A stretch of DNA of 64,000 bases from Ramazzottius varieornatus (Eukaryota; Tardigrada; Eutardigrada; Parachela; Ramazzottiidae). A program made the translations under genes and the position numbers. Positions 32,395 to 43,637 of the stretch are shown here, one piece after another (position 1 is the first letter of the stretch; each line of letters begins with the position of its first letter). Where the stretch lies: assembly GCA_001949185.1 (NCBI GenBank), contig BDGG01000001.1, forward strand, positions 6,431,353 through 6,495,352, written 5' to 3'. A model generated the notes under the pieces. It searched no databases, had not been told where the DNA came from, and saw only the letters and a program-made list of their open reading frames with translations.

Positions 32395-35163
32395 GTGGTT
32401 GAGTGCGCGATAAACTGCGAGCACTACAGTATCAAGCTAAATTTAGCAAACAAGCGCGCCGCGAAGGATGATGGTGATGGACTTAATGAAGGAAACGCCA
32501 AGCGCGCCAATCGACTGCCGTCTATCCCTGACTTGACAAATGCCGCACCTGTTGATCGTGCCGTGACACCTGAACCCGATGACCTGGAAGACGTCACTGA
32601 TGACCGCAGCACTGACTTCGGTAACCTATAGGAAAATTCAGACGACGAAATGGAATCGGCGACGGAAAGTTCGGATTCAAGCTGTGGTAAGAAAATTACG
32701 TCACAAGAAAACAATATCTCATGGTGATACTGTTTATTATTAATCAGGTGCATTGTCTATGAACCACTCATGCAGTCCGGGTCCTTCGGTGATAAAAGAT
32801 GCTGGATGGACAATACTGGATGTCTGCGCGATGATGCTGTACACTGCAAAGAGCAACGGAGTAACCAACGCGACGCTGGACAAGTTCCTGAGAGTGGTAG
32901 CGCTGGTCATAAACGGAAAACGAAACGTGGAGGACGACAGAGCCCGAAATAAGATTCCTGCAAGTGTCTGGTCAGTCAAGAGAGCCTTAAAAATATCCCA
33001 CGAGGAACAGCAAAAGGTTATCCACATCTGTCCAACCAAGCGATTGATTCCTACGACCGAGATTTGCGGCTATACTCTGCACCCGCATTATAATCCGGCC
33101 CGGAAGACTCACGTCTGCGACCTCTGCAGTGCGGAATGGGATCAAAAAGTTATCGAGAAGGATGGCAATCACTTTGTGGCTGCGTCTCTTCGATGGATCT
33201 TATCGAATGTTTTGTACCGATACGGCAAAAACGTCAGTACGGAGGGGTTAGCTGGTGGTAATACCGATGCTATGTACGACGTAAAGGATGGCGAACGGTG
33301 GAAGAAAAGGAAGCTAGACGGGACAGATTTGGTGATTTCCGTTCATGCGGACGGGGCCGCAATTAGCAAGAGCACCCAGAGAAAAATGTATCTCGTATTT
33401 GTCCATCTTCTCAACTTACCAGTGGGTGTTCGCCGGAACATGTGGCCGCTATTCTTGGTCTGGGTAGGCGAAGCACTGCCCAGGGATCGCGAAGCTTTCT
33501 TGATGGACCTATCCCTGCAGCTGACCACTTTGCAGACTGGCTCTCCTGACTTTCGTCCTATAAGCTGGAAAGATCGAGAAGGGAGGATGATCGAATCATC
33601 AACCTGCATACACTCTGTGTGGTCAGACACGCCTGAAAGAGCAGTCGTGAATGGTCAGTTTTCACATGCCGCAGCGCACGGGTGCATTTACTGTACTCAG
33701 GTAACCGCGCGATATCTCAGACGTTTATTTCTGTTCACTTTGCGCACTTATATTTATCAAACAGCACGTGCTTTTTTTGGCAGACTGCGGAATGTATTGA
33801 CCACGTGGTGTGTTACCGCTACAAGAAAGATCCCATCCTGAAATCTCACGAGAAGATAGTAGCCTTGTCGGAGAGATGGCACACCCTAACCCCAGCCGAA
33901 CAGAAGAAAATACATGAAGACCGAACCGTGGGTGGTTTCAAACGGCCTTCCCTCGTACGACACTGGGAGAAGTTCGACGTGGTGGAAGGTTTCGCACAGG
34001 ACGTCATGCATCAAATGGACGAAGGTCTATCGAAGGGCTTCCTAAAGGCCGTCGTCGAAGGAAGTAGCGTGATGAAATTGTCCAAGAACCAGATGAATGA
34101 AATCGATCGTAGATGGCTATCGATCACAGTCCCTGGTCACGACGACAGGAAATTACGTTCAATCCGCACCTACAAGCAGTGGAAGGCTCACGAGCTTCCT
34201 TTTTCCTCCAACATGGTGGTCCCTTTGTGACGAATGGACTCGTGCCTGATGCCTTCTATAAGATCCTCTGCTTGGCGAGCTCAATTGCATGGACGTGCAC
34301 ACAAGATTCAGTCACCGCGCATGACGTCAAGACAGTTGAGAAAGCATGTACTACTTTCCTCAAGAATTTCCAGAATTTCTTCGGCGTGCGCGCAATGAAG
34401 TATTCTGTTCATCTTGTCCACCATATACCCATGGCCTTAAGATTATTCGGTCCGTTGCATTTGGTGTCTTGCTATAGACCGGAGAAGGAAATCGGGAAAA
34501 TCTCTCGGAGAATTTGTGGAACGAATAATACCACCAAAACAAATAATGAATTCGTTTCTGACACTGACCGAATGCAGCAACTACCTCAGTGACGTGATAT
34601 CACTAGACTCCAAGAAGAACAGTCTGGTGATGAAAACGGTCCTTCAAGTTATGGATTTACCGATGCCTGTATTTTCTGCAACGGCCTCCGAGGGAATGTT
34701 TCGCCTTTTGGGAAAACCGGAGCTTTTGATGAACGAAGATGAACTGAGCCTGCTCAGGCGGCACCCGGAAATTCAAGATACCGACTCCCGAAAATTTTAC
34801 AGCTTCAAAAGAGCCCGTGTGGAAGTTGGAACCTTCCTACGTTCAGCGCGCACAACGAAAAGTCCCTCCGAAATGAGAGCATCATAATGGATAAAGATCA
34901 AAAGGCATGGAGTTTTCGACATTATCGCGGTCGTGGGTACGGAAGCTAACCAGGTGGGGCGAACCTTCGTTTACGGAGAAAAGATGGAAAAGGCAGACGC
35001 TAACAGAGCCGAAATGGACCATGTCTACGCCGTACAGGCTTCCGGTACGAAACAAGTGTTTCCGACAGCGTTTGTTCGAAAACAACTGGTCATTTTGCGG
35101 AAGCATGACGCAGGTCGGCGGCTTATCATTAGCCCTCCGTCGAATATTTATCTTGTGACGTGA
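32395..35163 (+). pseudogene. Decayed CACTA (En/Spm)-type transposase
   Basis: Conserved pieces in order: an acidic N-terminal part (32395-32690) with an in-frame TAG near 32629; the core from 32753 with HADGAAISKSTQRKMYLVFV, LNLPVGVRRNMWPLFLVWVG and the CIYCTQ Cys motif; an intron to the exon at 33785; EGFAQDVMHQMDEGLSK; KQWKAHEL; FFLQHGGPFVTNGL; and a C-terminal part (34930-35163, VYGEKMEKAD...). These match the tnp2/Transposase_21 organisation of CACTA elements. Reading frame changes near 34195, 34515 and 34870 and the early stop show it is not functional as read. Most of the lesions are small indels. No CACTA ends identified. Confidence 0.7.
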
Positions 35164-35268
35164 ATTAAGGTTGGCTTATACCGGGTTCAAGTAGCTCGTC
35201 GTGGTGGCCCACATTTTGCTTGACCGGTGGCCTCTGTGTTGCAGGTGCAGCTTAATGCCAACTCCCAT

Positions 35269-35680
35269 CGCAGTCCGATGCTTGCACCGTCGCAGTCCGA
35301 TGCTTGCACCGTCGCAGTCCGATGCTTGCACCGTCGCAGTCCGATGCTTGCACCGTCGCAGTCCGATGCTTGCACCGTCGCAGTCCGATGCTTGCACCGT
35401 CGCAGTCCGATGCTTGCACCGTCGCAGTCCGATGCTTGCACCGTCGCAGTCCGATGCTTGCACCGTCGCAGTCCGATGCTTGCACCGTCGCAGTCCGATG
35501 CTTGCACCGTCGCAGTCCGATGCTTGCACCGTCGCAGTCCGATGCTTGCACCGTCGCAGTCCGATGCTTGCACCGTCGCAGTCCGATGCTTGCACCGTCG
35601 CAGTCCGATGCTTGCACCGTCGCAGTCCGATGCTTGCACCATCGCAGTCCGATGCTTGCACCATCGCAATCCGATGGTTA
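35269..35680. repeat. 22-bp minisatellite, about 18-19 copies
   Basis: Head-to-tail unit CAGTCCGATGCTTGCACCGT plus CG, almost identical across copies, with ATCGCAGTCC and ATCGCAATCC variants at the right end. As 22 is not a multiple of 3 and the unit lacks stops in most frames, it makes long spurious open frames on both strands. It sits directly after the CACTA-type pseudogene. Confidence 0.95.
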
Positions 35681-36249
35681 CTGCACAGCAGTTTCATACA
35701 GGAATGACTAGACTCCAAGCATTGTATACGGGAGCCAAGTACAGACTAAACTTGACATTTTGTGATTTCGTATTTTTAGCTTTTCTAATAATAGGTACGT
35801 TGGCCCGGAGTTGCCTGCACATTCGAACAATATGGCAGCGTGTGACGTCAACGTATCGAAATACACGCGGACATTTGCAATACTATATTGCAGCACGCTG
35901 TATAAGTCATATACCACCCCACACATGCTTCAGAATGTTACGGCATGAATAACAAGCAGTCAGGCTTGGCTCCGCAAGAAACAATGAGAAAGTAAACAAG
36001 GATGTTCAATATACGGAACAGGCGCACCTTCTCAAAAAACTTCTCCCTGCCTGTCTTCAGACTGGATCTGGTCGTTGCAGTGCTACAAAGGCTGACCGAC
36101 ATCTGTCTTGCCTTTAGACACGCGCAGATGTTCAATTCCATTGCTGCGCCGTTCAAATTGCTTACAGCCTCGTGATACTATCTGTCCCAGCTTGTTCTCC
36201 GGAAAATTTATCACTATCGCGCCATCGCTTAATAGTGTCTGAAATTATC

Positions 36250-37088
36250 GCCAGGATCTTATTGAATATGGGTGCCAGTAGGTTTGTTCAGAAGGGGAAT
36301 ATGAGAGTTTCAGCCCCGAAAAACAGTAAGCGAAAATATACCGTTGAACGCATTGTTGGCCATGAAGGACAGAAAGGCCTTGGTACTCGTATTTTGTACC
36401 ACGTGAAGTGGTACGGATACCCGCTCAAAGAACACATGAGAACCTGAGGAATCGTTGCTACAAAGCGGGGACGCAATTGCTGAATACTGGAGGATGGTCA
36501 ACTGTTTGAAGGAATACGACAGCCGTCCTAAACGCGGCGAAACCTACAAGTCAAAGAAGGAAGCCTCGAAGGAGTTCCAGCGGTTGATTAACGGACTCAG
36601 TAGTATTTTGAAGGAAGACCCATGTGTGTGAAAGTTTTAAGATATAATTGGCTTGTATATTTGGAATGTGGGTAGATGATTTTTACCAAATCGTCTTCCT
36701 AAGTGGCGCAAACTTTCACCCATTAAGAACACAAACCTGCGCCACTTGAGAAAGCGATCTGCTTCAATTCATTCGCTCATGTCCCATTTTTTTGGCTCAG
36801 CAGCATTCCTGTATGTGAGAAAAACATCACCACTGTCGCGGTAAGGTCGCTGTGCTGTTATTTTATTATTCAGGAGCAGAGACACCTGCGTCGCTCGTGC
36901 TCCATAGAGTTACCTCTGATATTCTGGGGATGGATCCCAGCCGGCTGACGGAGAAGGAAACGAGATCGCTGTCACGTCGGATTGCCTTAGCGGTAAAAGA
37001 AGCGTTTTCACACGACAAAGACGTTCACGATACTCGTCAGCTAACTCGCAACGGTCCCAGACATTATGTCAGACTTTCTTTGTTATAG
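36250..37088 (+). pseudogene. Chromodomain protein pseudogene
   Basis: The frame at 36250-36420 reads a basic leader then a canonical chromodomain start (YTVERIVGHEG, ILYHVKWYGYPL). At 36430 the expected HTWEPEE reads as HMRT then stop: about two bases are missing in an ACAC run and TGG has become TGA. The next frame continues EPEESLLQSGDAIAEYW, LKEYDSRPKRG and SILKEDP. After an intron-like gap that holds a 78-bp palindromic module, an exon (acceptor TTATTCAG near 36872) adds DPSRLTEKETRSLSRRIA and stops at 37088. Chromodomains read methyl-lysine on histones. Could be a host HP1-like gene or part of a mobile element; broken either way as read. Confidence 0.6.
36700..36780. repeat. Copy of the ~78-bp palindromic module
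   Basis: AAGTGGCGCAAACTTTCACC, CATTAAGAACACAAACC, TGCGCCACTTGAGAAAGCG, ATCTGCTTC: both arms and the trailing segment fit the family consensus. Lies in the intron-like gap of the chromodomain pseudogene. Confidence 0.75.
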
Positions 37089-37399
37089 TTCATGTTCGAT
37101 TCAAGTTACTGGGAAAGGATATTCGCATTGATCATTTACTAATTTATTGCCTACGCGGCATCTTTGATACTGTTGAATTTGCTCGCTTCACGCTGCTGAT
37201 TTTTGCGGCAGCAATACTTCTTTGTTGAATTTTCTGCTGCAAATCTGATTCCTTTTTTCTGCTTTCTCGAAAATTTCCAATACAAATCCTAATACTTTGA
37301 TTCTTTCCGAGATATTAAAATTTCACTATATCTGCCATTGGAAGATCCTCACTAAAATACCCTTCTTTGTATTTTACTGTAGTTTTGTAAAATTAGGTT

Positions 37400-39155
37400 C
37401 GTTAGGGTGCATATTAACGAGATTTGTACCTGGTTGTCCTACGAGGATTCGAACGGATGCCTCAGGCATATGCGTAGGGGCAGTACTACAGCAGTTCCAG
37501 AATGGCCACTGGCGACCTCTGGCGTACGCAAGCAAAACACTGAACGACACACAGAGGAGGCTGTATACTCCCAGTGAAAAGGAACTCTGGGCGGTGATTT
37601 ACGGTCTGAAGAAGTTCCGACAATATTTGGATTCCGACTTTGAAGTCCTAACAGACCACTCAGCACTTCAGTGGTTACGGAACTTGAAGGATCCAGTCTC
37701 AAGACTGGGAAGGTGGGCCGTGTACCTAGAACAGTGGAACTTCAATGTAGTGCATAAGCCAGCAACCCAGATGGAAGATTTCGATTGTTCAGGCAGGAAA
37801 CCTGTAGAACCTCCCATTCCGGAAGACGCGGCAAGTTGTGACTCGTTATGCTGTGCTCTCAAGAGCTGCGAGGAACCCTCAAGGAAGATACCTATCAGTG
37901 AAATTTCGGAGGACATGGGGTGGATGGACTGGCTGAAAGGAAAGCAATCCGAAGACTCATTCCATCGAAGAATAATAGAATTGCTCGAAACGAACAATCC
38001 CGTATATCAAGGGAAGGAACAGCAGCTCGTCAGATCTTTCAGACTAGTGCAGGGAATTTTGTATAAAATGATATGCGGAGAGGCGCGGTAGAAAGGTAGG
38101 CGGGTATGTCTGCTTAAGGCACTCAGACTGAAGGTCCGTTAGGAGCTGCATGACGCGAAATTAGGAGGAGAACATTTAGGTGTATCTCACACATGGACTA
38201 AAGTCCAAGAACGATTTTACTTCCCACATATGTTTCACTGTACAAAAGAGTACGTGAGAACATGTAGAGTATGTCAGAGGTACAAAAATGATACCAGCAG
38301 AAAGAAGGGATTTTTAAATCCAATTAGTCCTGGAGGATTGTTCGAGAAATGGGGATGTCACATTGTAGGCCCGATTCCTCGCAGTACGGATGGCAATTGT
38401 TACTTCCTCGCAGCATCAGAGTACCGCAGTCGGTGGGTCGTGGCTAAAGCCGTGAGACGGGCCACAGCCTATGGTTTTGTGGAATTTATGATTGACAACA
38501 TAATTTGCCCATTTGGCACTCCGAAACTGCTCATCACTGATAGAGGTACCCAATACGTGTCAGCCAAATTCGTTGACCATTGTAAAGCGATGGGAATTCA
38601 GCATGTTCTCACTACGGCTTACAGCCTATTGCAAATTGGACTGACTGAGTCGATAAACAAGGACTTGATCCAGAAAGTATCTGTCTATGTGCATGAGAAA
38701 GGAAAGACGTGGGATGAATACGTCACTTCCGCCTGTCTCAATCACAACACCACCGAAAAGGAAAGTACTGGCTATTCGCCATTCTTTGTTTTATTCGGGC
38801 AAGAAGCCAGATTTCCGGTTGATAATATATTCCAGCAGCCGCTGGAAGTGTCTAAAGACACCCAAGAAGATCTAGATGCGTATTTACAAAAGCGGAAAGA
38901 GCAGTATAATTATATAAAGGATTTACTCGAAGGCAACTTAGCCAATAGGCAAGGCCAGAATATTCATCAGTACGACAAGAATAGGTTTGAACCGGCTTTC
39001 AGGCCGGGAGAGCTCGTAACGATCAAGGAAGCAAACCCTAAGAAGCTTAAAGCTAAATATTTCGGTCCATGGAAAAAAGTCTGGCAAGTAAGCCCAGTGT
39101 CTTATAGAGTTACACGCCGCAAAGGCAAAACCACCATAGTGGATACTGTAAATGG
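37400..39155 (+). mobile_element. Decayed Gypsy-type retrotransposon, RNase H and integrase part
   Basis: RNase H (RTDASGICVGAVLQQ, YTPSEKELWAVIYGLKKFR, LTDHSALQWL) at 37440-37800, then a frame break near 38090-38230, then integrase: HHCC zinc knuckle end (CRVCQRY), catalytic core and C-terminal domain (FRPGELVTIKE, KYFGPWKK). The core keeps the second Asp (LITDRGTQY) and the Glu (GLTESINKDL), but the first Asp position reads WGCHIVGPIP, His instead of Asp. The integrase is therefore inactive as written. The reading frame runs on to 39273 into an inserted inverted-repeat element, which supplies the apparent C-terminus. The piece starts where the 24.5-26.9 kb fragment stops. Confidence 0.82.
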
Positions 39156-39479
39156 GTACGAGGTAGAGGTTGTAAACTTGGCCACCCCATACTGGGTTTG
39201 TAAAGTTAGCCACGGCTGTGGCGCCTATTGCTTGATTGACTATTTGATTGTCAGTCTTGGCTGTTTAACATGAGATTTTAACGTTCTTTTAATTGCGGAT
39301 CTCTTGGATTCTCTGACTTCTCGTGTTGACCGTGCCTATTACCATTCGACAGCTCATTATTTTATCTTTCGATCTATCCTTAAAAGTTTGGGATTGAATA
39401 GTAAAGAACAGGCGAACTTAGACGGCTAACTTCACAAACCCGGTACGGGGCGGCTAACTTTACAACCTTTCCCTCGTAC
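39156..39479. mobile_element. 324-bp MITE inserted in Gypsy integrase
   Basis: Terminal inverted repeats of about 60 bases: left GTACGAGGTAGAGGTTGTAA, ACTTGGCCACCCCATACTGG, GTTTGTAAAGTTAGCC; right, reverse complemented, GTACGAGGGAAAGGTTGTAA, AGTTAGCCGCCCCGTACCGG, GTTTGTGAAGTTAGCC. A related element is at 46623-46959. No coding capacity of its own. Confidence 0.82.
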
Positions 39480-39750
39480 TGTCAAGTAGAAACCCTAGAT
39501 CATACGAAAATTCCGAAATGTGCTTTTCTTAGGCTATCTTGTAGAGAAAAAAAAGCTGCATTGAACTCTAAAATGCCGCAAAAGGCCGCACTCAAAGAAG
39601 CCGGCAAAAACACGTTAAAATTTCGTCGCCCTTAGGACGAAAAGAAACCCCTGAATGACACTGTTTTTCCTAAAATTATGCAAATGTGGAGATTTTTGAT
39701 TTTTATTAATTAAGAACTGCTGCGTCTCAAGTATTCATGGCTGTTCACAT

Positions 39751-40478
39751 TCAATGCCATAAGCAGCGCAGTTGATGAACGTTCAACCCGTCTGTACTGT
39801 GAGTTGGCCAACAAAGAAGTGTACATGAGACAAGCCAGAGTAAGTAAAGCTGAACAGAGACAGACAGAGTACTGTAGAAAATACGGCTTGAACGTGTATA
39901 CTGCTCGAACAAAGGTAAGGCGGTATTCGGCTGAGCACGCAGAGCGACCATCACTTCCTGGTGGTTGAGGCGATCCTTATTAAGGAACAAGACGATGCAG
40001 ATGCCGGCAAGAGTACCACCATAATTATTATAGCGAAATCGATAAGAATTATACACTTCGATCACCATCAGAACGACCACAGCGCCGACAGCAATCTTGA
40101 GGTAGTGGATCTCTTTTTCCATTGGAACCTTCTCCTTGTAGCACTTCTGGTCCATGGCTTCGTAAAAGTCCTTCGCGTACTCGACAATTTGGACATCGAC
40201 CTGTTCGTGGGAGATTTGCTTGGTCACGTAGTAGTTATTCACAACCTACAAATGTATCCTTATAAAGCAGTCCAAAAATTCAGTCAACTGTTTACGCGAG
40301 GAAAACTACTAATTATAAGTCAAGGACCATTACTCACGTCTCGAATTTCCTTGACAAAGGGCGCGACATAGGGCAACACAGCTGGAGGTAATCCTTGGAC
40401 AGTGTCGAGGAGTGGTCCCAGAATGGCGTCCGTGGGAGCAGCGAGCATGAAGAAGCAAACAAACGCGGCTTGGAACAT
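39751..40478 (-). CDS. Small secreted/membrane protein, paralogue A
   Basis: Exons 40338-40478 and 39751-40245 (acceptor TTTGTAG) join in phase 0 to about 211 residues. The start gives a signal peptide (MFQAAFVCFFMLAAPTDA). After about 95 residues comes YEAMDQKCYKEKVPMEKEIH and then one membrane helix (IAVGAVVVLMVIEV). It shares the core xYExxxxKCxxEKVPxxKxI plus following membrane segment with the gene at 42953-43637, so the two are paralogues; no known family recognised. The last 70 residues, to the stop at 39751, look non-conserved, and a further 3' intron is possible. Likely a single-pass surface or secretory-pathway protein; function unknown. Confidence 0.6.
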
Positions 40479-40880
40479 TTTGCGACTTGTAGGCTGAAAA
40501 CAATGGGAAAGAAAGATAGGCTCTTATGGGAAGAGTATCGTGCAGACGGTTAAGATCAGCAATAAGAAATTCAACAGACCAAAGTTCGCAAGGCGAAACT
40601 CACAAGTCTATCAGTGGAAGCTGCCACGCTGGCCTTATCTTTTATCGGTCACTAGCCGGTGGTCAACCTCTCTGGAACTGAGCGCTTGTGTCTTCCTTCG
40701 TTAGTGTCTTAATGCCACTTGCTGTTATCTATGAGCCGCAAAGTAGATAATTGAAACGAGCATGTTTAGCACACGAGTACAGATGGTCAGAAAGATTGAA
40801 GTTCCAAGCAGGAGAGTTCGATACGAAGAAACACAAGATTAGACCACGCAAATTCCCAAAAAGAATGTACCGCGGTTTCA
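40479..40880. other. Intergenic, nothing recognised
   Basis: Between the minus-strand membrane-protein gene and the plus-strand DUF7869-family pseudogene. No element defined. Confidence 0.35.
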
Positions 40881-40899
40881 GATTTTACGTGACGACGAA

Positions 40900-42649
40900 A
40901 TGGTGGATAATAATTTGTTGACTCACTTTCACAAGCAAACCATCCAAATCAATAAAAATTGTCCTCACGAATATAAATACTGTGGCGAGATTATCGGGAC
41001 TCCAAAGACGGATCAGATAACTCCGCATCTCAAGTTCTGCAAAAAAGCACCACCAAGCGTCCAGATCAACCCGATCGGCATGCGCTATGGAAGCAATAAT
41101 GTGGCTGAAGCACCGCAAGCATATACTGGAGGGGAAGAAGGAGATGAGTCGGACGGTGATACTGGTAAGTCTATACGAACGGTTGCTTGTCACAAAGGTT
41201 TCCTGAGCATTTTATACGCCCACTTTGTACTCGAGTTGTAAAATATTAATTAGGGAATTCGGGATATTGTACGATGGTACGTGAAAGAGTCTGATGTTCA
41301 CAGAGGATGAAGACGACCAAGATCCGAGTGGACCACTAGTTACAACACCGCTTTCCACTCCGGCTTTTCCCGATATGGAGTTCTCCACGGACACTTTTCA
41401 TGCCAATGATGGCCCATTGGCGGCCAGTGAACATCTCGACCAAACTATAGCCATGTACGACATGGAGGACGGAAATGGAATAACAATGGAGGACTCGTAT
41501 GACCATATCTACAACGAAGACCTGCAACGCCAATTAATGGCGGAACAAGAAGCTGCCGAAGGAATAGTCGACACTGTCGTTACCGATGAACAGCAGGTTA
41601 GGTTGATTAATAGGAGCAAATCATACCTTGCAATAATTAATTAACAACCGGGTGACGGGATGGTCACCGGGAACTTGCATGGTCTCCAGGTGCCGGTGAC
41701 CGTCCTGGCTTCTAATGACCATGCAGGTCCCCGGAGTGGTCTCCGAAGACGTGCATGGTCCCGGGTCGCATCGGATTATTTGCATTTACAACTGAACGCA
41801 CTTAGGAACATCAACGTTTTTACCTAGCATTTAATTATGCCAATCGTTAACTGAGTTATGTGCAACAGGCTGGACGTCGCGGAAAAAGAGTAAAGAAGTG
41901 GAATGCGGAGAAGGAAGACGCCGAATACGAAACGTTCAAGCACCATCACCAATGCAACAAAGATTGTGGCAAGCTGACCAAAGAGCAATGCATCAATCGC
42001 CGTCACAGCCTGTTTGACCTGAGCCGTAATGAACGCTTCGCCGTCCTGATCGGCTTCCTCATCAATGCATTTCCAAGGGATAAAACTGAAGATGATCCTT
42101 GCGAAGCCAAGTATCAGTTTGCGTACGGTTTTGACCTATGCCGTGGTGGCTTCAAATAGGTCAACGATATCAGGTCAACGATACTCCCGTCTGAAGCGGC
42201 TGAGAGACTGTGTTAGAAACGGAGGTTTCCATTTGCCCAAACACAGTCACATTGGTCAAAAAAGCGACAACACGTTAAAACCGGAAAAGTCCTTATGGAT
42301 TGTTAACTTCCTCCTGGAAAAGGCGTCGCCTTTCGGACTGCCCATGCCAACGCCGACAAGAGCTGCCATTAAACTTCCCTCCATCTACCTAGCTTCGGAC
42401 TTCAGCATAACTTCCTTGTTTGACATGTTCTGTAAGAAACACGGAACTCCAAACAAAGACGGCACGATAAAACAGCCATTTTCAAGAAGCACATTTTGTT
42501 CGGTGTGGCGCAGACTTGTCGGACACGTGAAAATCCGCGGACTACGCACTGACTTGGGTATATGCATACGAGAATGCGTCCAAACAGTGTTGGACCTAAT
42601 TGTTCAGGAGAGCATTTTAAAGTTTCCGGACCCCAAGGGCGAATTTTAA
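40900..42649 (+). pseudogene. DUF7869-family gene, copy A (5' part only, broken)
   Basis: Segments in order: a zinc-finger-like start (CPHEYKYCGEII...HLKFC, 40960-41040); an acidic spacer (41294-41600); after an intron, HHHQCNKDCGKLTKEQC, SRNERFAVLIGFL (41880-42150); and LPKHSHIG, AIKLPSIYLASDF, FCSVWRRLVGHVKIRGLRTD (42225-42560). This is the same order as in copy B at 44227. The C-terminal DUF7869 core is absent. Near 42158 a 14-base tandem duplication (AGGTCAACGATATC then AGGTCAACGATACT) shifts the frame after an in-frame TAG. The family is common as uncharacterised transposase-like proteins in animals. Not functional as read. Confidence 0.6.
41640..41775. repeat. Short interspersed palindromic text in an intron
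   Basis: GGTCACCGG and CCGGTGACC, plus four variants of GCATGGTC(T/C)CC / GACCATGC within 130 bases, form several possible hairpins in the intron of the copy A pseudogene. Origin unknown. Confidence 0.4.
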
Positions 42650-42952
42650 CGGGAGTTGTACTTATATGGAACGGACCGTGAGGAATACGAATCTGGAGTC
42701 AGAAATCGATTTTGACCACTGGTCAATTACTTACGAATATTTTACTGAAGGGTGACTGGGACCAGTCAGAACGCAAGATTTTATTGACAAAGCAGAAAAA
42801 TTCGACCGCGAACAAATGCATAGGTGTTGGAATGTTTATCGAGAAAAGGTGAAGAAGATCAGGAGATTAATAAATGCCAGAGGAAGAAATTATGGTTGAT
42901 GGTTGACGAGGAAGTAAACAAAACATCCTGCTGTGATCTAGGGAAAGAGAGA

Positions 42953-43637
42953 TTAGACAGCCTCATCGTCGAACTTTCGGCTTGCTTTGATGGTGGCCAG
43001 GAGATCGTGGTAGGCCTTGCGCTCTCGTGCGACCTTTCGGTGCAGGCGGCGGGTGGCGAAGAAGAAGAACGAGGTGGCGATGATGAGGCCAACAATCATT
43101 CCGCGCAGCGCGATGTACAGCATACGGATATCGTCGTCCAGGTCTTCGATGGCCTTGTTCAGGGGAACCTTTTCCATGTGGCATTTCTTCTGAAGATCCT
43201 CGTAGAGCTCCATTGTGACATCAACGAAACGCTGGGGCAGGAGATCTTCGCCCATATTATGATCCCGGTAGTACTGCTGGAAGAGCTGCAAAAAATGTGG
43301 GCGTTTAGAAAAAAATTAAGATGGGCGTATATCGTGGGAAACATGGTCAGTATCAGCGTTCAAATGACGGTAGCTCGTCAATGGACCAACTTGAACACTT
43401 TAAAGACTTTAAAGACCCCCAGGAGAAAAATATTTGTGAACAAACATCGTGATAATTTATTAGAAGTAGGCTTACTTGAAAGACCTGCTCGCCGAAAAGT
43501 GCAATTTCCGTTACGATGGCTGGAGCTAGATCTTTGGCTGCGATCAGCAACTTGTCCATCATGAGAGACTCCGTTGAGCAAGGGCCAAACGCCAAGAGGA
43601 GGATGAAGGCCGGGATCAAAATCATCTTGCAGGTCAT
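42953..43637 (-). CDS. Small secreted/membrane protein, paralogue B
   Basis: Exons 43476-43637 and 42953-43285 (acceptor TTTTTTGCAG) join in phase 0 to 164 residues. Signal peptide MTCKMILIPAFILLLAFG; a mixed helical region (MMDKLLIAAKDLAPAIVTEI, QQYYRDHNMG); the family core LYEDLQKKCHMEKVPLNKAI; one membrane helix (GMIVGLIIATSFFFF); and a short basic tail. Same exon number, phase and motif order as the gene at 39751-40478, hence a local duplicate separated by the DUF7869-family pseudogene. A type I single-pass topology is likely. No family recognised; candidate lineage-specific gene. Confidence 0.72.

Noticed and set aside
35176-35952. Five long open frames on both strands, each with 22-residue repeats
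   Set aside because: They are by-products of the 22-bp minisatellite, which has no stops in most frames; there is no start context, splice support or domain.
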